A stretch of DNA of 10,100 nt from JBDRZD01 sp964623395 (GTDB lineage Bacteria > Hydrothermota > Hydrothermia > Hydrothermales > Hydrothermaceae), in NCBI GenBank assembly GCA_964623395.1, contig CAZUSI010000054.1:1-10100 (forward strand), given 5' to 3'. A program made the translations under genes and the position numbers. Under the pieces are notes generated by a model. It saw only the letters and a program-made list of their open reading frames with translations, was not told where the DNA came from and ran no database searches. Below, one piece after another: positions 1-6,396 of this stretch; the stretch's first letter is position 1; every line of letters begins with the position of its first letter.

Positions 1-23
1 TTTATTTCGTATTAAATGATGAA

Positions 24-500
24 ATGGAATGTGAAAAAATTCAAAAGGAAATTATAGAAATAATTGATGGTAAAAAAGTTGATGAGGAAATAATTGACCA
101 TATCAATAAATGTAATTTTTGTAAAGAATTTAAAGAATTTATTTTAAATTTAAAAGAAGAGTTTAATAAAATTGAAATTCTTGAACCTTCAAAATTTTTT
201 GAAGAAAGATTATTGTCAAAAATTTTAAAGGAGCCCTTTTACTTAAAAATTTTGAGCTCTGCCATTTCCTCCTTTACCTTTTTGTATTTAATATTAATTT
301 TTTATCTCGTTAAATCCTTTTCTATTAAAATTTTAATCTTTTTCTCAAAATTAACCTATTTATGTGAATTTTTCTCAAAAATTTTTTCTGTTAAAATATG
401 TTATTTTTTACCACCTTTAATCTCCACCTATATTATTTTGAATATTTTTATTTCAAGTTTCTCAATCTTTTATTTGAGAAAAATTTATAAGGAGGTGTAA
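24..500 (+). CDS. Putative zinc-finger anti-sigma factor, membrane-bound
   Basis: This 158-residue protein probably holds an ECF sigma factor inactive at the cytoplasmic face of the membrane. The N-terminus carries the zf-HC2 anti-sigma pattern: Cys3, then His26, Cys30 and Cys33 in an HINKCNFC context. A charged linker (about 34-72) follows, then hydrophobic stretches at about 76-97 and 126-151, with a further hydrophobic patch between them. ATG at 24 is chosen because anti-sigma zinc fingers of this type typically begin Met-x-Cys. No Shine-Dalgarno is visible in the 23 bases before it, and the frame stays open to the window edge, so an earlier start cannot be excluded. The stop overlaps the ribosome site of the next gene. 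An ECF sigma gene lies two genes downstream, the reverse of the usual sigma-then-anti-sigma order. The role is inferred from the zinc motif, topology and neighbourhood. Confidence 0.62.
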   Translation: MECEKIQKEIIEIIDGKKVDEEIIDHINKCNFCKEFKEFILNLKEEFNKIEILEPSKFFEERLLSKILKEPFYLKILSSAISSFTFLYLILIFYLVKSFSIKILIFFSKLTYLCEFFSKIFSVKICYFLPPLISTYIILNIFISSFSIFYLRKIYKEV

Positions 501-501
501 G

Positions 502-1455
502 ATGAAAAAATTGTTGTTCATATTTTGCATAACAAATCTTTTAATTTCAAAGGAAATATACAAAGTAGAAAAAGATGAAGTGATTAAAAAAGGGCTTACA
601 ATAATTGGAAATTCTGTCCTTATTGAAGGGAAAGTGGATACAGATGTTGTGATTATAAATGGTGATTTATCCTTATATGGAGAAATTAAAGGAAATGTTG
701 GAATAATTGGAGGTGATGCATATCTTTATTCTGGTTCTAAAATTGGTGGTGATATTATAGTTTTAGGGGGGAAAATATATAAGGAAAAAGATGTAAAAAT
801 TGAAGGAAACATTACACAAATGGGAATTGGACCCCTTAATCTTTTTTTAAAACTTCTTCCCCCTTATTCTCCAAAAGAAACAAAACTTGAAATATTAAAA
901 CCAGAAACTCCTAAAAAAGAAAAGAAAAAATTTAACCCCTTTAAAACATTATTCTTATTAATATGGGGATTTTCACTTTCTATTTTAACTTTAATAATAA
1001 CAATTGTCGCACCAAATGGAGTTGAAAATATGGAAAATTTTATAGAAAAGAAAATGAGTTATTCTTTTCTTGCTGGTTTCTTAGCCCAAATACTTTTTGT
1101 TCCTACAATTTTAATTTTAATAATAAGTATTATTGGAATTCCATTAATTCCAATTTTCATAATTGCCTTCATTCTTTCACTTCTTATTTCCCTTACACCA
1201 TCATCACTTTTTATTGGCAAAATTTTAAAGAAAAATCTAAATTTCTTACCAGATAAAAATTATCTTCTTTCCTTTCTTGGGTTAATCCTTTTATTTATAA
1301 TATGGATTGTTGGAAATCTTTTAAGAATTGGAGGCTCAATTTTTAGCATCTTTGGTTTCATCATCAATTTATTAGCAATTTTCCTTCTTTATCTTTATTT
1401 TACATTTGGACTTGGTGGATTAATACTTTCAAGATTTGGAACAAAAAAATTTTAA
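502..1455 (+). CDS. Bactofilin-like (polymer-forming) integral membrane protein
   Basis: This 317-residue protein starts with a short signal peptide or anchor (about 1-17). Residues 30-108 form tandem short beta-strand repeats of the bactofilin/left-handed beta-helix kind: hydrophobic pairs alternate with Gly, as in IIGNSVLIEG, VVIINGDLSLYGEIKG, VGIIGGDAYLYSG and IIVLGGKIY. A Lys/Pro/Glu-rich linker (about 120-147) leads into four or five membrane spans (about 150-170, 188-210, 208-232, 253-274, 278-304). Proteins with a beta-repeat head and multi-pass tail are often labelled polymer-forming cytoskeletal proteins, but here the signal peptide suggests that the repeats face outside the cytoplasm. 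GGAGGTG at 491-497 lies 4-5 bases before the ATG and overlaps the upstream stop. It sits between anti-sigma and sigma genes, so it may sense or respond to envelope state. The exact function is unknown. Confidence 0.65.
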   Translation: MKKLLFIFCITNLLISKEIYKVEKDEVIKKGLTIIGNSVLIEGKVDTDVVIINGDLSLYGEIKGNVGIIGGDAYLYSGSKIGGDIIVLGGKIYKEKDVKIEGNITQMGIGPLNLFLKLLPPYSPKETKLEILKPETPKKEKKKFNPFKTLFLLIWGFSLSILTLIITIVAPNGVENMENFIEKKMSYSFLAGFLAQILFVPTILILIISIIGIPLIPIFIIAFILSLLISLTPSSLFIGKILKKNLNFLPDKNYLLSFLGLILLFIIWIVGNLLRIGGSIFSIFGFIINLLAIFLLYLYFTFGLGGLILSRFGTKKF

Positions 1456-1980
1456 ATGGAATTTAATGATGAATATATTGAAAAACTTAAAAGAAAAGAT
1501 GAAGATGCTTTAAAAAATTTTATAGATGAGTTTAAAATTCCACTTTTTAATTACATTTATAGAATAGTTTATAATAGAACTGATGCAGAAGATCTTCTTG
1601 AAGAAACATTCATAAAAATTTTTAAAAATATAGATAAAATTGATTTTAAAGGGAATTTTAAATCCTTTATTTTTAAAATTGCAAGAAATTCCTGCATTGA
1701 TTTTTTTAGAAAAAGAAAAAATGTAATTCCCTTTATGGATGAAATTTATGAAAAAGAGGATAAATTTTATGAAAGGATGGAATTAAAGGGGAAAATTGAA
1801 AGGGCTCTTTCCTTTTTAGAAAAAGATGAAAGAGAAATAATAATTTTAAAATATATGGAAAATTTCAAAATAAAAGAAATTGCAGAAATTCTTGATATTC
1901 CTGAAAATACTGTAAAAACAAAAATTTTTAGAGGATTGAAAAAATTAAGGGGGATAATAGAAGGAAAAGAAAAAGGTTAA
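1456..1980 (+). CDS. ECF-type RNA polymerase sigma factor (sigma-70 family)
   Basis: This is a 174-residue sigma factor with only regions 2 and 4, which is the ECF (group 4) layout and normal length. Region 2 spans about 22-88, with the core-binding segment around DAEDLLEETFIKIFKNI and the -10 recognition helix around FKSFIFKIARNSCIDFFRKRK (about 68-88). A charged linker (about 89-112) follows. Region 4 (about 115-168) has a helix-turn-helix around LKYMENFKIKEIAEILDIPE and then NTVKTKIFRGLKKLR, resembling the usual TVKSRLFRARKKLR. ATG directly follows the TAA of the bactofilin-like gene with no spacer. No clear Shine-Dalgarno precedes it, so translation may be coupled. It presumably directs transcription of a small envelope or stress regulon and may be held by the zinc-finger protein encoded two genes upstream. 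That pairing is inferred. Its target genes are not identifiable here. Confidence 0.9.
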   Translation: MEFNDEYIEKLKRKDEDALKNFIDEFKIPLFNYIYRIVYNRTDAEDLLEETFIKIFKNIDKIDFKGNFKSFIFKIARNSCIDFFRKRKNVIPFMDEIYEKEDKFYERMELKGKIERALSFLEKDEREIIILKYMENFKIKEIAEILDIPENTVKTKIFRGLKKLRGIIEGKEKG

Positions 1981-1984
1981 TTTT

Positions 1985-2014
1985 TTGACTATAAAAAAAT
2001 AAATCCCTTATAAT
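1985..2014 (+). promoter_or_regulatory. Housekeeping-type promoter for the nuo operon
   Basis: TTGACT at 1985-1990 (5 of 6 to the -35 consensus) and TATAAT at 2009-2014 (6 of 6 to the -10 consensus) are separated by 18 bp. They lie in the only sizeable intergenic gap of the window, directly before nuoA. Transcription would start near 2021, leaving a leader of roughly 23 nt before the nuoA GTG. The position and the near-perfect match argue against chance even in AT-rich DNA. It implies that the nuo genes can be transcribed independently of the upstream sigma cluster by the main sigma factor. Confidence 0.75.
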
Positions 2015-2030
2015 AAAAATCCTTTCTTTA

Positions 2031-2037
2031 AAAGGAG
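2031..2037 (+). promoter_or_regulatory. Ribosome binding site that sets the GTG start of nuoA
   Basis: AAAGGAG ends 6 nt before GTG at 2044, giving ideal spacing. No ATG in this frame lies nearby, so this site supports GTG initiation. The preceding CCTTT (2021-2025) could pair with AAAGG (2031-2035) across a 5-nt loop. Confidence 0.7.
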
Positions 2038-2043
2038 TAATTT

Positions 2044-2397
2044 GTGGGTTATCTTGGTTTCTTTATATTTTTCCTTCTTATCCTTTTTATAGGAATTTTA
2101 ATAGTTTTACTTCCAAAATTTCTTGCACCAAAGGTTTATGAGGAATATAAATTAAATCCATATGAATGTGGAGAAATCCCTGTAACTGAGGAAGCATGGT
2201 CAAGATACAACATAAGGTTTTATCTTCTTGCAATTTCTTTTATAATATTTGAAGTTGAAGGTGTTTTTCTCCTTTTATGGGCATTAAATCCAAAAAATCT
2301 TGGAATTGCAGGATTCGTTGAAATTGCAATCTTTGTTATAATACTTTTTCTTGGATGGATCTATCTTCTTTTAAAAGGAGTGATAAAATGGGAATGA
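2044..2397 (+). CDS. nuoA: NADH-quinone oxidoreductase subunit A
   Basis: This 117-residue membrane subunit of respiratory complex I matches the usual NuoA length. Three membrane helices lie at about 4-24, 58-81 and 91-112. The conserved loop motif NPYECGEIP (38-46), with the hallmark YECG, precedes helix 2. The RFYLLAISFIIFEVEGVFLL segment (58-77) corresponds to the family's FDVE-x-x-FL signature. Here the usual Asp is Glu (Glu70) and the second acid is kept (Glu72). NuoA lies next to NuoH, NuoJ and NuoK around the quinone chamber, where its loop closes the cavity entrance. It is the first gene of the operon, with a GTG start behind AAAGGAG and the promoter about 30 bp upstream. Its last 10 nt overlap the start of nuoB. 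Identity is secure from the motifs and the gene order that follows. Confidence 0.95.
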   Translation: MGYLGFFIFFLLILFIGILIVLLPKFLAPKVYEEYKLNPYECGEIPVTEEAWSRYNIRFYLLAISFIIFEVEGVFLLLWALNPKNLGIAGFVEIAIFVIILFLGWIYLLLKGVIKWE

Positions 2398-2903
2398 AGG
2401 ATAAATATATTTATGGCGAAGGTTTTTTAAAATTTTCTGAATTTGTAAATAAGTTTCCTGGTGGAAAAGTTCTTTTAGCAAATACTAAGAAAGTTTTTGC
2501 ATGGGCAAGGAAATCATCAATTTGGCCATTAACATTTGGACTTGCTTGCTGTGCAATTGAAATGATGTGCACATATGCATCAAGATATGACCTTGATAGG
2601 TTTGGAGTAATATTAAGGGCAACACCAAGGCAGGCAGACCTTATGATTGTTGCAGGAACAGTTACAATTAAAATGGCTCCTGTTATAAAAAGGCTTTATG
2701 AACAGATGCCAAATCCAAAATGGGTTATTGCAATGGGTTCATGTGCAATATCTGGTGATTTTTATAGAAATGTATATTCAGTTGTCCCTGGTGTTGATAA
2801 AATTATTCCTGTTGATGTATATGTTCCCGGATGCCCTCCAACACCAGAAGCATTAATTGAGGGAATTGAACTTTTGAAGAAAAAGATTATGGAGGAAGTA
2901 TGA
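2388..2903 (+). CDS. nuoB: NADH-quinone oxidoreductase subunit B (N2 cluster subunit)
   Basis: This 171-residue subunit of the connecting module carries the terminal [4Fe-4S] cluster N2, which passes electrons to quinone. All four cluster ligands are visible: the adjacent pair Cys54-Cys55 in GLACCAIEMM, Cys119 in MGSCAISGDF and Cys149 in VPGCPPTPEAL. The RATPRQADLMIVAGTVTIKM segment (77-96) is also typical of NuoB. ATG at 2388 is preferred because GGAG at 2377-2380 stands 7 nt upstream. The frame can be read from an earlier GTG at 2355, but that would add residues deep inside nuoA with no ribosome site. ATG at 2394 is a weaker alternative. The gene overlaps the end of nuoA by 10 nt and shares ATGA with nuoC, consistent with translational coupling. 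Nothing in the sequence looks damaged. Confidence 0.96.
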   Translation: MGMKDKYIYGEGFLKFSEFVNKFPGGKVLLANTKKVFAWARKSSIWPLTFGLACCAIEMMCTYASRYDLDRFGVILRATPRQADLMIVAGTVTIKMAPVIKRLYEQMPNPKWVIAMGSCAISGDFYRNVYSVVPGVDKIIPVDVYVPGCPPTPEALIEGIELLKKKIMEEV

Positions 2904-3325
2904 AGGAATTAATTGAAGAATTAAAAAGTAAATTTAAAATTGAAGAAAAAGATAATTTTCTAATATTTGAAAAGGAAAAAATTAAGGAAATTTTTAAATT
3001 TTTAAAGGAAAAGGGATTTAATTTCCTCTCTTTTATAACTGCTATCCATTATAAAGACTATTTTGAAGCTGTTTATTGTTTAAGAAATATAAATATTAAC
3101 GAAATTATTTTTTTAAAAACAAAGATAAATGAAAATGAGGAAATTGAATCTTTATGCGAAATCTACAAAGGTGCAAACTGGATGGAAAGGGAAATATACG
3201 ATTTGTTTGGAATAAAATTTAAAAATCATCCTGATTTAAGAAGAATACTTTTACCTGAAGATTATGAAGGTCATCCACTTAGAAAAGATTTTAGAATAGA
3301 TACCCCCTATAAAAATTGGAGGTAA
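2900..3325 (+). CDS. nuoC: NADH-quinone oxidoreductase subunit C (30 kDa)
   Basis: This 141-residue peripheral subunit has no cofactor and braces NuoD and NuoB in the connecting module. It is at the short end for free-standing NuoC proteins. The variable N-terminal half is Lys/Glu-rich. The C-terminal half holds the full family signature: GANWMEREIYDLFGIKFKNH (91-110), PDLRRILLPEDYEGHPLRKD (111-130) and a DTPY tail. It is separate from nuoD, not fused as in E. coli. ATG at 2900 overlaps the nuoB stop (ATGA), with GGAGG at 2891-2895 inside the end of nuoB. Its own stop lies within the ribosome-site region of nuoD. Confidence 0.94.
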   Translation: MKELIEELKSKFKIEEKDNFLIFEKEKIKEIFKFLKEKGFNFLSFITAIHYKDYFEAVYCLRNININEIIFLKTKINENEEIESLCEIYKGANWMEREIYDLFGIKFKNHPDLRRILLPEDYEGHPLRKDFRIDTPYKNWR

Positions 3326-3326
3326 A

Positions 3327-4472
3327 ATGGAAATAAATAGAGTTGAATCAAATGGATTTGAAGAATTATGGGTAAATATGGGGCCACAACATCCTGCATC
3401 TCATGGAGTTTTTAGAATGCAAATTAAAGTAGATGGTGAAGTTATTAAAGAAGTTATTCCTCATATTGGATATTTGCATAGGGGTGTTGAAAAACTTGGC
3501 GAATTTTTAACACCTGTTCAATTTTTACCTGTTCTTGATAGAAATGATTATCTTTCTTCTGTTAGTAACGAATTTCCATTTGCACTTGCAATTGAAAAAC
3601 TTGCAAATATAAATGTCCCTGAAAGAGCAGAATATTTAAGGGTAATTGCTGCTGAACTTATGAGGATTTCATCACATCTTGTTTTCTTTGGAACCTTTTG
3701 TCTTGATATGGGTGGTGCACTTGGTGGTGGTTCAACAATATTTTTATATGCTTTTAGAGAAAGGGAAAAAATACTTGATATATTTGAAAAGTGGACAGGT
3801 TCAAGAATGCATTTAAATTTAATAACATTTGGTGGAGTAAGATACGATATTTATCCTGGATTTGATAAGGATTTAAAGGATTTTTTAAAGGACTTTGAAA
3901 ATAAGATAAAAGAATATGAGGATATGATTGAAAATAATCCTGTATTTCTTGCAAGAACAAAAAAAGTTGGAATTTTACCAAAGGAAATTGCAATGGAATA
4001 TGGATGTTCAGGACCTGTTTTAAGGGGCTCTGGTGTTAAATTTGATTTAAGAAAGGCAAAACCTTATTCAGTTTATAATAAATTTGAATTTGAAATACCA
4101 TCATTTCCAGATGGTGATGTTTATTCAAGATATAAGGTTAGAATATTGGAAATGAAAGAGTCAATTAAGATTTTAAGACAAGCAATAGAAGGAATTCCTT
4201 CTGGTCCTATAAATTCTTTAATGCCTGTTAAGGTTAAAACTTCTATTAAGTTAAAAGAAGGAGAAGTTTATGAGGCAGTTGAATCACCAAGGGGAGAAAA
4301 TGGTGTTTATATTGTTTCTGATGGAAGATTTGGTCTTTATAGGGTAAAATTGAGAACACCAACTTTTTATAATTTATCAGTTATCCCTTATCTTTTAAAG
4401 GGAGCACTTATTGCTGATGTTGTTGCAATACTTGGCTCCCTTGACCCTGTTTTTGGAGATGTGGACAGATGA
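3327..4472 (+). CDS. nuoD: NADH-quinone oxidoreductase subunit D (49 kDa)
   Basis: This 381-residue subunit forms, with NuoB, the quinone-reduction site at the membrane face of complex I. The N-terminal MGPQHPASHGVFR (18-30) contains the conserved His pair. His26 matches the quinone-headgroup histidine described for the Thermus homologue, and Tyr75 in DRNDYLSS matches the partner tyrosine. Further signatures are IPHIGYLHRGVEKL (44-57), WTGSRMHLNL with FGGVRYD (156-174), SPRGENGVYIVSDG, and the C-terminus IADVVAILGSLDPVFGDVDR. The Cys-x-x-Cys pairs that bind nickel in the related [NiFe] hydrogenase large subunits are absent, so this is a quinone-reducing rather than a hydrogen-evolving enzyme. 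GGAGG at 3318-3322 sets the ATG start. The stop overlaps the start of nuoH (ATGA). Confidence 0.97.
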   Translation: MEINRVESNGFEELWVNMGPQHPASHGVFRMQIKVDGEVIKEVIPHIGYLHRGVEKLGEFLTPVQFLPVLDRNDYLSSVSNEFPFALAIEKLANINVPERAEYLRVIAAELMRISSHLVFFGTFCLDMGGALGGGSTIFLYAFREREKILDIFEKWTGSRMHLNLITFGGVRYDIYPGFDKDLKDFLKDFENKIKEYEDMIENNPVFLARTKKVGILPKEIAMEYGCSGPVLRGSGVKFDLRKAKPYSVYNKFEFEIPSFPDGDVYSRYKVRILEMKESIKILRQAIEGIPSGPINSLMPVKVKTSIKLKEGEVYEAVESPRGENGVYIVSDGRFGLYRVKLRTPTFYNLSVIPYLLKGALIADVVAILGSLDPVFGDVDR

Positions 4473-5428
4473 ATGCATTAATTAATTCTTTAATTTATGG
4501 GATTGTTATTCTTTTAATTGTTTTTACAATTGTTGCCTATTTGACATGGATTGAAAGGAAATTTGCTGGAAGAATGCAATCAAGAATAGGTCCTTATTAT
4601 GTGGGAAGACCTCATGGATGGCTCCAACCACTTGCTGATGTTTTAAAATTAATTTTAAAAGAGGAAATAACACCAAAAAATGTTGATAAATTAATCTATA
4701 ATATTGCCCCTTTTGTTGTTCTAATTGCATCACTACTTTTATTTGCAGTTTTACCATTTTCAGAAAAGATAATAATTTCAAACTCATCTATAGGTGTTCT
4801 TATTTTCCTTGCAATATCTTCACTTATAATAATTGGGGGATTTATGGCTGGATGGGCTTCAAATTCAAAATATCCATTAATTTCAGCAATAAGGGGAGGT
4901 GCTCAAATAGTTTCCTATGAAATCCCTTTATTATTTTCAATAATTGTTCCATGTATTATTGCAGGTTCATTAAATCCAATAGAAATTGTTAAGGCACAAA
5001 AAATATGGTTCATACTTTATCCAGTTATAGGGCAAATTTCCTTTTTAATATTTTTAATCTCAGGGCTTGCAGAAGAAAATAGAACTCCTTTTGATATTCC
5101 AGAGGCAGAAAGCGAACTTGTTGCAGGATTTACTGTTGAATATTCTTCAATGAAATTTGCAATGTTTTATGCAGGAGAATATGCACACCTTTTAGCACTT
5201 TCAGGACTTGGAACAATATTATTTTTAGGAGGATGGAAAGGAGCATTTTTACCTGGCCCTTTATGGTTTGCAATAAAATCTATAATATTATTTTTAATAC
5301 TTTTATGGATAAGATGGTCCTATTTAAGGGTAAGAATTGACCAACTTCTAAAATTCTCCTGGAAATTTTTATTCCCCATTTCAGTTTTAAATATTCTTTT
5401 AGCAGGTTTAATAGTTATTCTAAAATAG
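4469..5428 (+). CDS. nuoH: NADH-quinone oxidoreductase subunit H
   Basis: This 319-residue subunit has about eight membrane helices. It joins the membrane arm to NuoB/NuoD and provides much of the quinone tunnel. The first cytoplasmic loop is diagnostic: WIERKFAGRMQSRIGP (27-42), then VGRPHGWLQPLADVLKLILK (45-64) and the EEITP continuation. Other signatures are ISAIRGGAQIVSYEIPL (138-154) and the acidic loop starting at AEENRTPFDIPEAESE (201-216), followed by LVAGFTVEYSSMKFAMFYAGEY, where conserved Glu residues line the quinone channel and its proton link. The start overlaps the nuoD stop, with GGAG at 4455-4458 about 10 nt upstream. Length and motifs are normal for the family. Confidence 0.97.
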   Translation: MNALINSLIYGIVILLIVFTIVAYLTWIERKFAGRMQSRIGPYYVGRPHGWLQPLADVLKLILKEEITPKNVDKLIYNIAPFVVLIASLLLFAVLPFSEKIIISNSSIGVLIFLAISSLIIIGGFMAGWASNSKYPLISAIRGGAQIVSYEIPLLFSIIVPCIIAGSLNPIEIVKAQKIWFILYPVIGQISFLIFLISGLAEENRTPFDIPEAESELVAGFTVEYSSMKFAMFYAGEYAHLLALSGLGTILFLGGWKGAFLPGPLWFAIKSIILFLILLWIRWSYLRVRIDQLLKFSWKFLFPISVLNILLAGLIVILK

Positions 5429-5436
5429 GAGGGAAA

Positions 5437-5904
5437 ATGGTAAAAGCACTTTATATTACCTTAAAAAATCTTTTCAGAAAACCTGTAACAGTTATGTATC
5501 CTGATAAAAAAAGGGAAATGCCAAATAGGATGCGCTCACCATTATTTGCATTAACAAAAGATGAAGATGGTGTTATAAAATGTATTGCTTGTAAATTGTG
5601 TGAAAATATATGTCCTTCAAATGTAATAAAGGTTATACCTTCAAAGGAAAAAAATGAAAAGGGAAGACCTTATCCAGAAGAATATGAATTAAACCTTTCA
5701 GCATGCCTTGCTTGTGAATATTGTGTTCAAGTATGTCCAAATGATGCAATTGTAATGATAAGAATTTTTGGATGGGCAACAAAAAATAAAGAGGATTTAA
5801 TTTTGAGAAAGGAAAAATTACTTGAAAATTATGAAAAATATAAGGATTTAATTTCAGAATGCACAGGCGAATTTTTAAGAAAAATGCAAACACCAAGGAG
5901 GTAA
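5437..5904 (+). CDS. nuoI: NADH-quinone oxidoreductase subunit I (two [4Fe-4S] ferredoxin-like)
   Basis: This 155-residue iron-sulfur subunit carries clusters N6a and N6b, which relay electrons toward N2 in NuoB. Two complete CxxCxxCxxxCP motifs are seen: Cys49/52/55/59 (CIACKLCENICP) and Cys90/93/96/100 (CLACEYCVQVCP). Each cluster takes three ligands from one motif and the fourth from the other, as in 2[4Fe-4S] ferredoxins. The N-terminal LKNLFRKPVTVMYPDKKREM segment and RMRSPL are typical of NuoI, where this part lies along the membrane surface. AGGAGGG at 5427-5433 lies just before the ATG. With nuoE, F and G missing from the cluster, NuoI would be the first iron-sulfur subunit encoded here. 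An alternative donor such as ferredoxin docking near it is possible but not shown. Confidence 0.96.
   Translation: MVKALYITLKNLFRKPVTVMYPDKKREMPNRMRSPLFALTKDEDGVIKCIACKLCENICPSNVIKVIPSKEKNEKGRPYPEEYELNLSACLACEYCVQVCPNDAIVMIRIFGWATKNKEDLILRKEKLLENYEKYKDLISECTGEFLRKMQTPRR
5895..5901 (+). promoter_or_regulatory. Ribosome binding site that sets the TTG start of nuoJ
   Basis: AAGGAGG, inside the last codons of nuoI, ends 6 nt before TTG at 5908. The next downstream ATG in this frame is well inside the protein, so this site supports TTG initiation. Confidence 0.65.
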
Positions 5905-5907
5905 AAA

Positions 5908-6396
5908 TTGATAAATAAAATTTTATATGTAATTTTTTTAATTTTAATAACATTTTTTTCAATTTTAACAGTTTTTCATAAGGACTTAATGAAATCTGCC
6001 CTTTCGCTCGCCTGCGTTCTATTTTTAACAGGTTTCCTCTATATTTCCTTTGGATTTGAATTTTTGGGATGGATACAAATCTTACTTTATGTTGGTGGAA
6101 TTGTTGTTTTAATCTTATTTGTTATTATGCTTGCAAGGGAATATGTTGGTAAGCCATTAGAATCAGGATTTAGAAGAATACTTCTTGGTGGAATAATTTC
6201 AGGAATTATTTTTATTTTCCTTATATGGATTATTTCAGTTGCAGAATTTCCAGAAATTAAAAATTTTGAAAAGGATCCCTTAAAATCCTTACCAGATTTA
6301 ATTTTTAAAAGTGATTATCTACTTCCCTTTGAAATTCTTTCCCTTTTACTTCTTGCAGCACTTTTTGGAGCAGTTGTTTTAGCAAGGAGGGAATGA
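5908..6396 (+). CDS. nuoJ: NADH-quinone oxidoreductase subunit J
   Basis: This 162-residue membrane subunit (ND6 family) has about five helices, at roughly 3-22, 28-48, 53-77, 90-112 and 139-159. The family hallmark is the third helix: FEFLGWIQILLYVGGIVVLI (50-69) followed by LFVIMLAREY. In known structures this helix contains a pi-bulge and moves during the catalytic cycle that links quinone chemistry to proton transfer. The start is TTG with a strong ribosome site (AAGGAGG at 5895-5901, spacing 6). There are only 3 nt between the nuoI stop and this start, and the end overlaps nuoK. Codons 32-36 (TCG CTC GCC TGC GTT) are unusually GC-rich for this genome. Confidence 0.94.
   Translation: MINKILYVIFLILITFFSILTVFHKDLMKSALSLACVLFLTGFLYISFGFEFLGWIQILLYVGGIVVLILFVIMLAREYVGKPLESGFRRILLGGIISGIIFIFLIWIISVAEFPEIKNFEKDPLKSLPDLIFKSDYLLPFEILSLLLLAALFGAVVLARRE
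6384..6390 (+). promoter_or_regulatory. Ribosome binding site deciding between two nuoK starts
   Basis: AAGGAGG in the last codons of nuoJ stands 5 nt before ATG at 6396 but only 2 nt before ATG at 6393. Spacing favours 6396. Confidence 0.6.

Noticed and set aside
1..23. Possible tail of an upstream gene
   Set aside because: Stop codons occur in two frames (TAA 13-15, TGA 17-19), either of which could end an upstream gene, but at most five codons are visible, too little to call or identify a gene.
1972..1996. Terminator after the ECF sigma gene
   Set aside because: A T-run (1981-1986) follows the stop, but no GC-containing stem precedes it. The A-rich/T-rich pairing is too weak, and the T-run overlaps the -35 element.
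2355..2387. Upstream GTG extension of nuoB
   Set aside because: It would start inside nuoA's last membrane helix, adds non-homologous residues and lacks a ribosome site. ATG at 2388 has GGAG at suitable spacing.
3754..3993. Antisense open frame within nuoD
   Set aside because: It is low-complexity antisense to strongly conserved nuoD codons, with no motif and no ribosome site. Similar antisense frames inside nuoH, nuoI, nuoJ/nuoK, nuoL and near 8165-8359 were rejected for the same reason.
2388..4472. Membrane-bound [NiFe] hydrogenase (Ech/Mbh-like) instead of complex I
   Set aside because: NuoD lacks the N- and C-terminal Cys-x-x-Cys nickel ligands and keeps the quinone-site His and Tyr. 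A separate nuoA, a 2[4Fe-4S] NuoI and canonical order support complex I.
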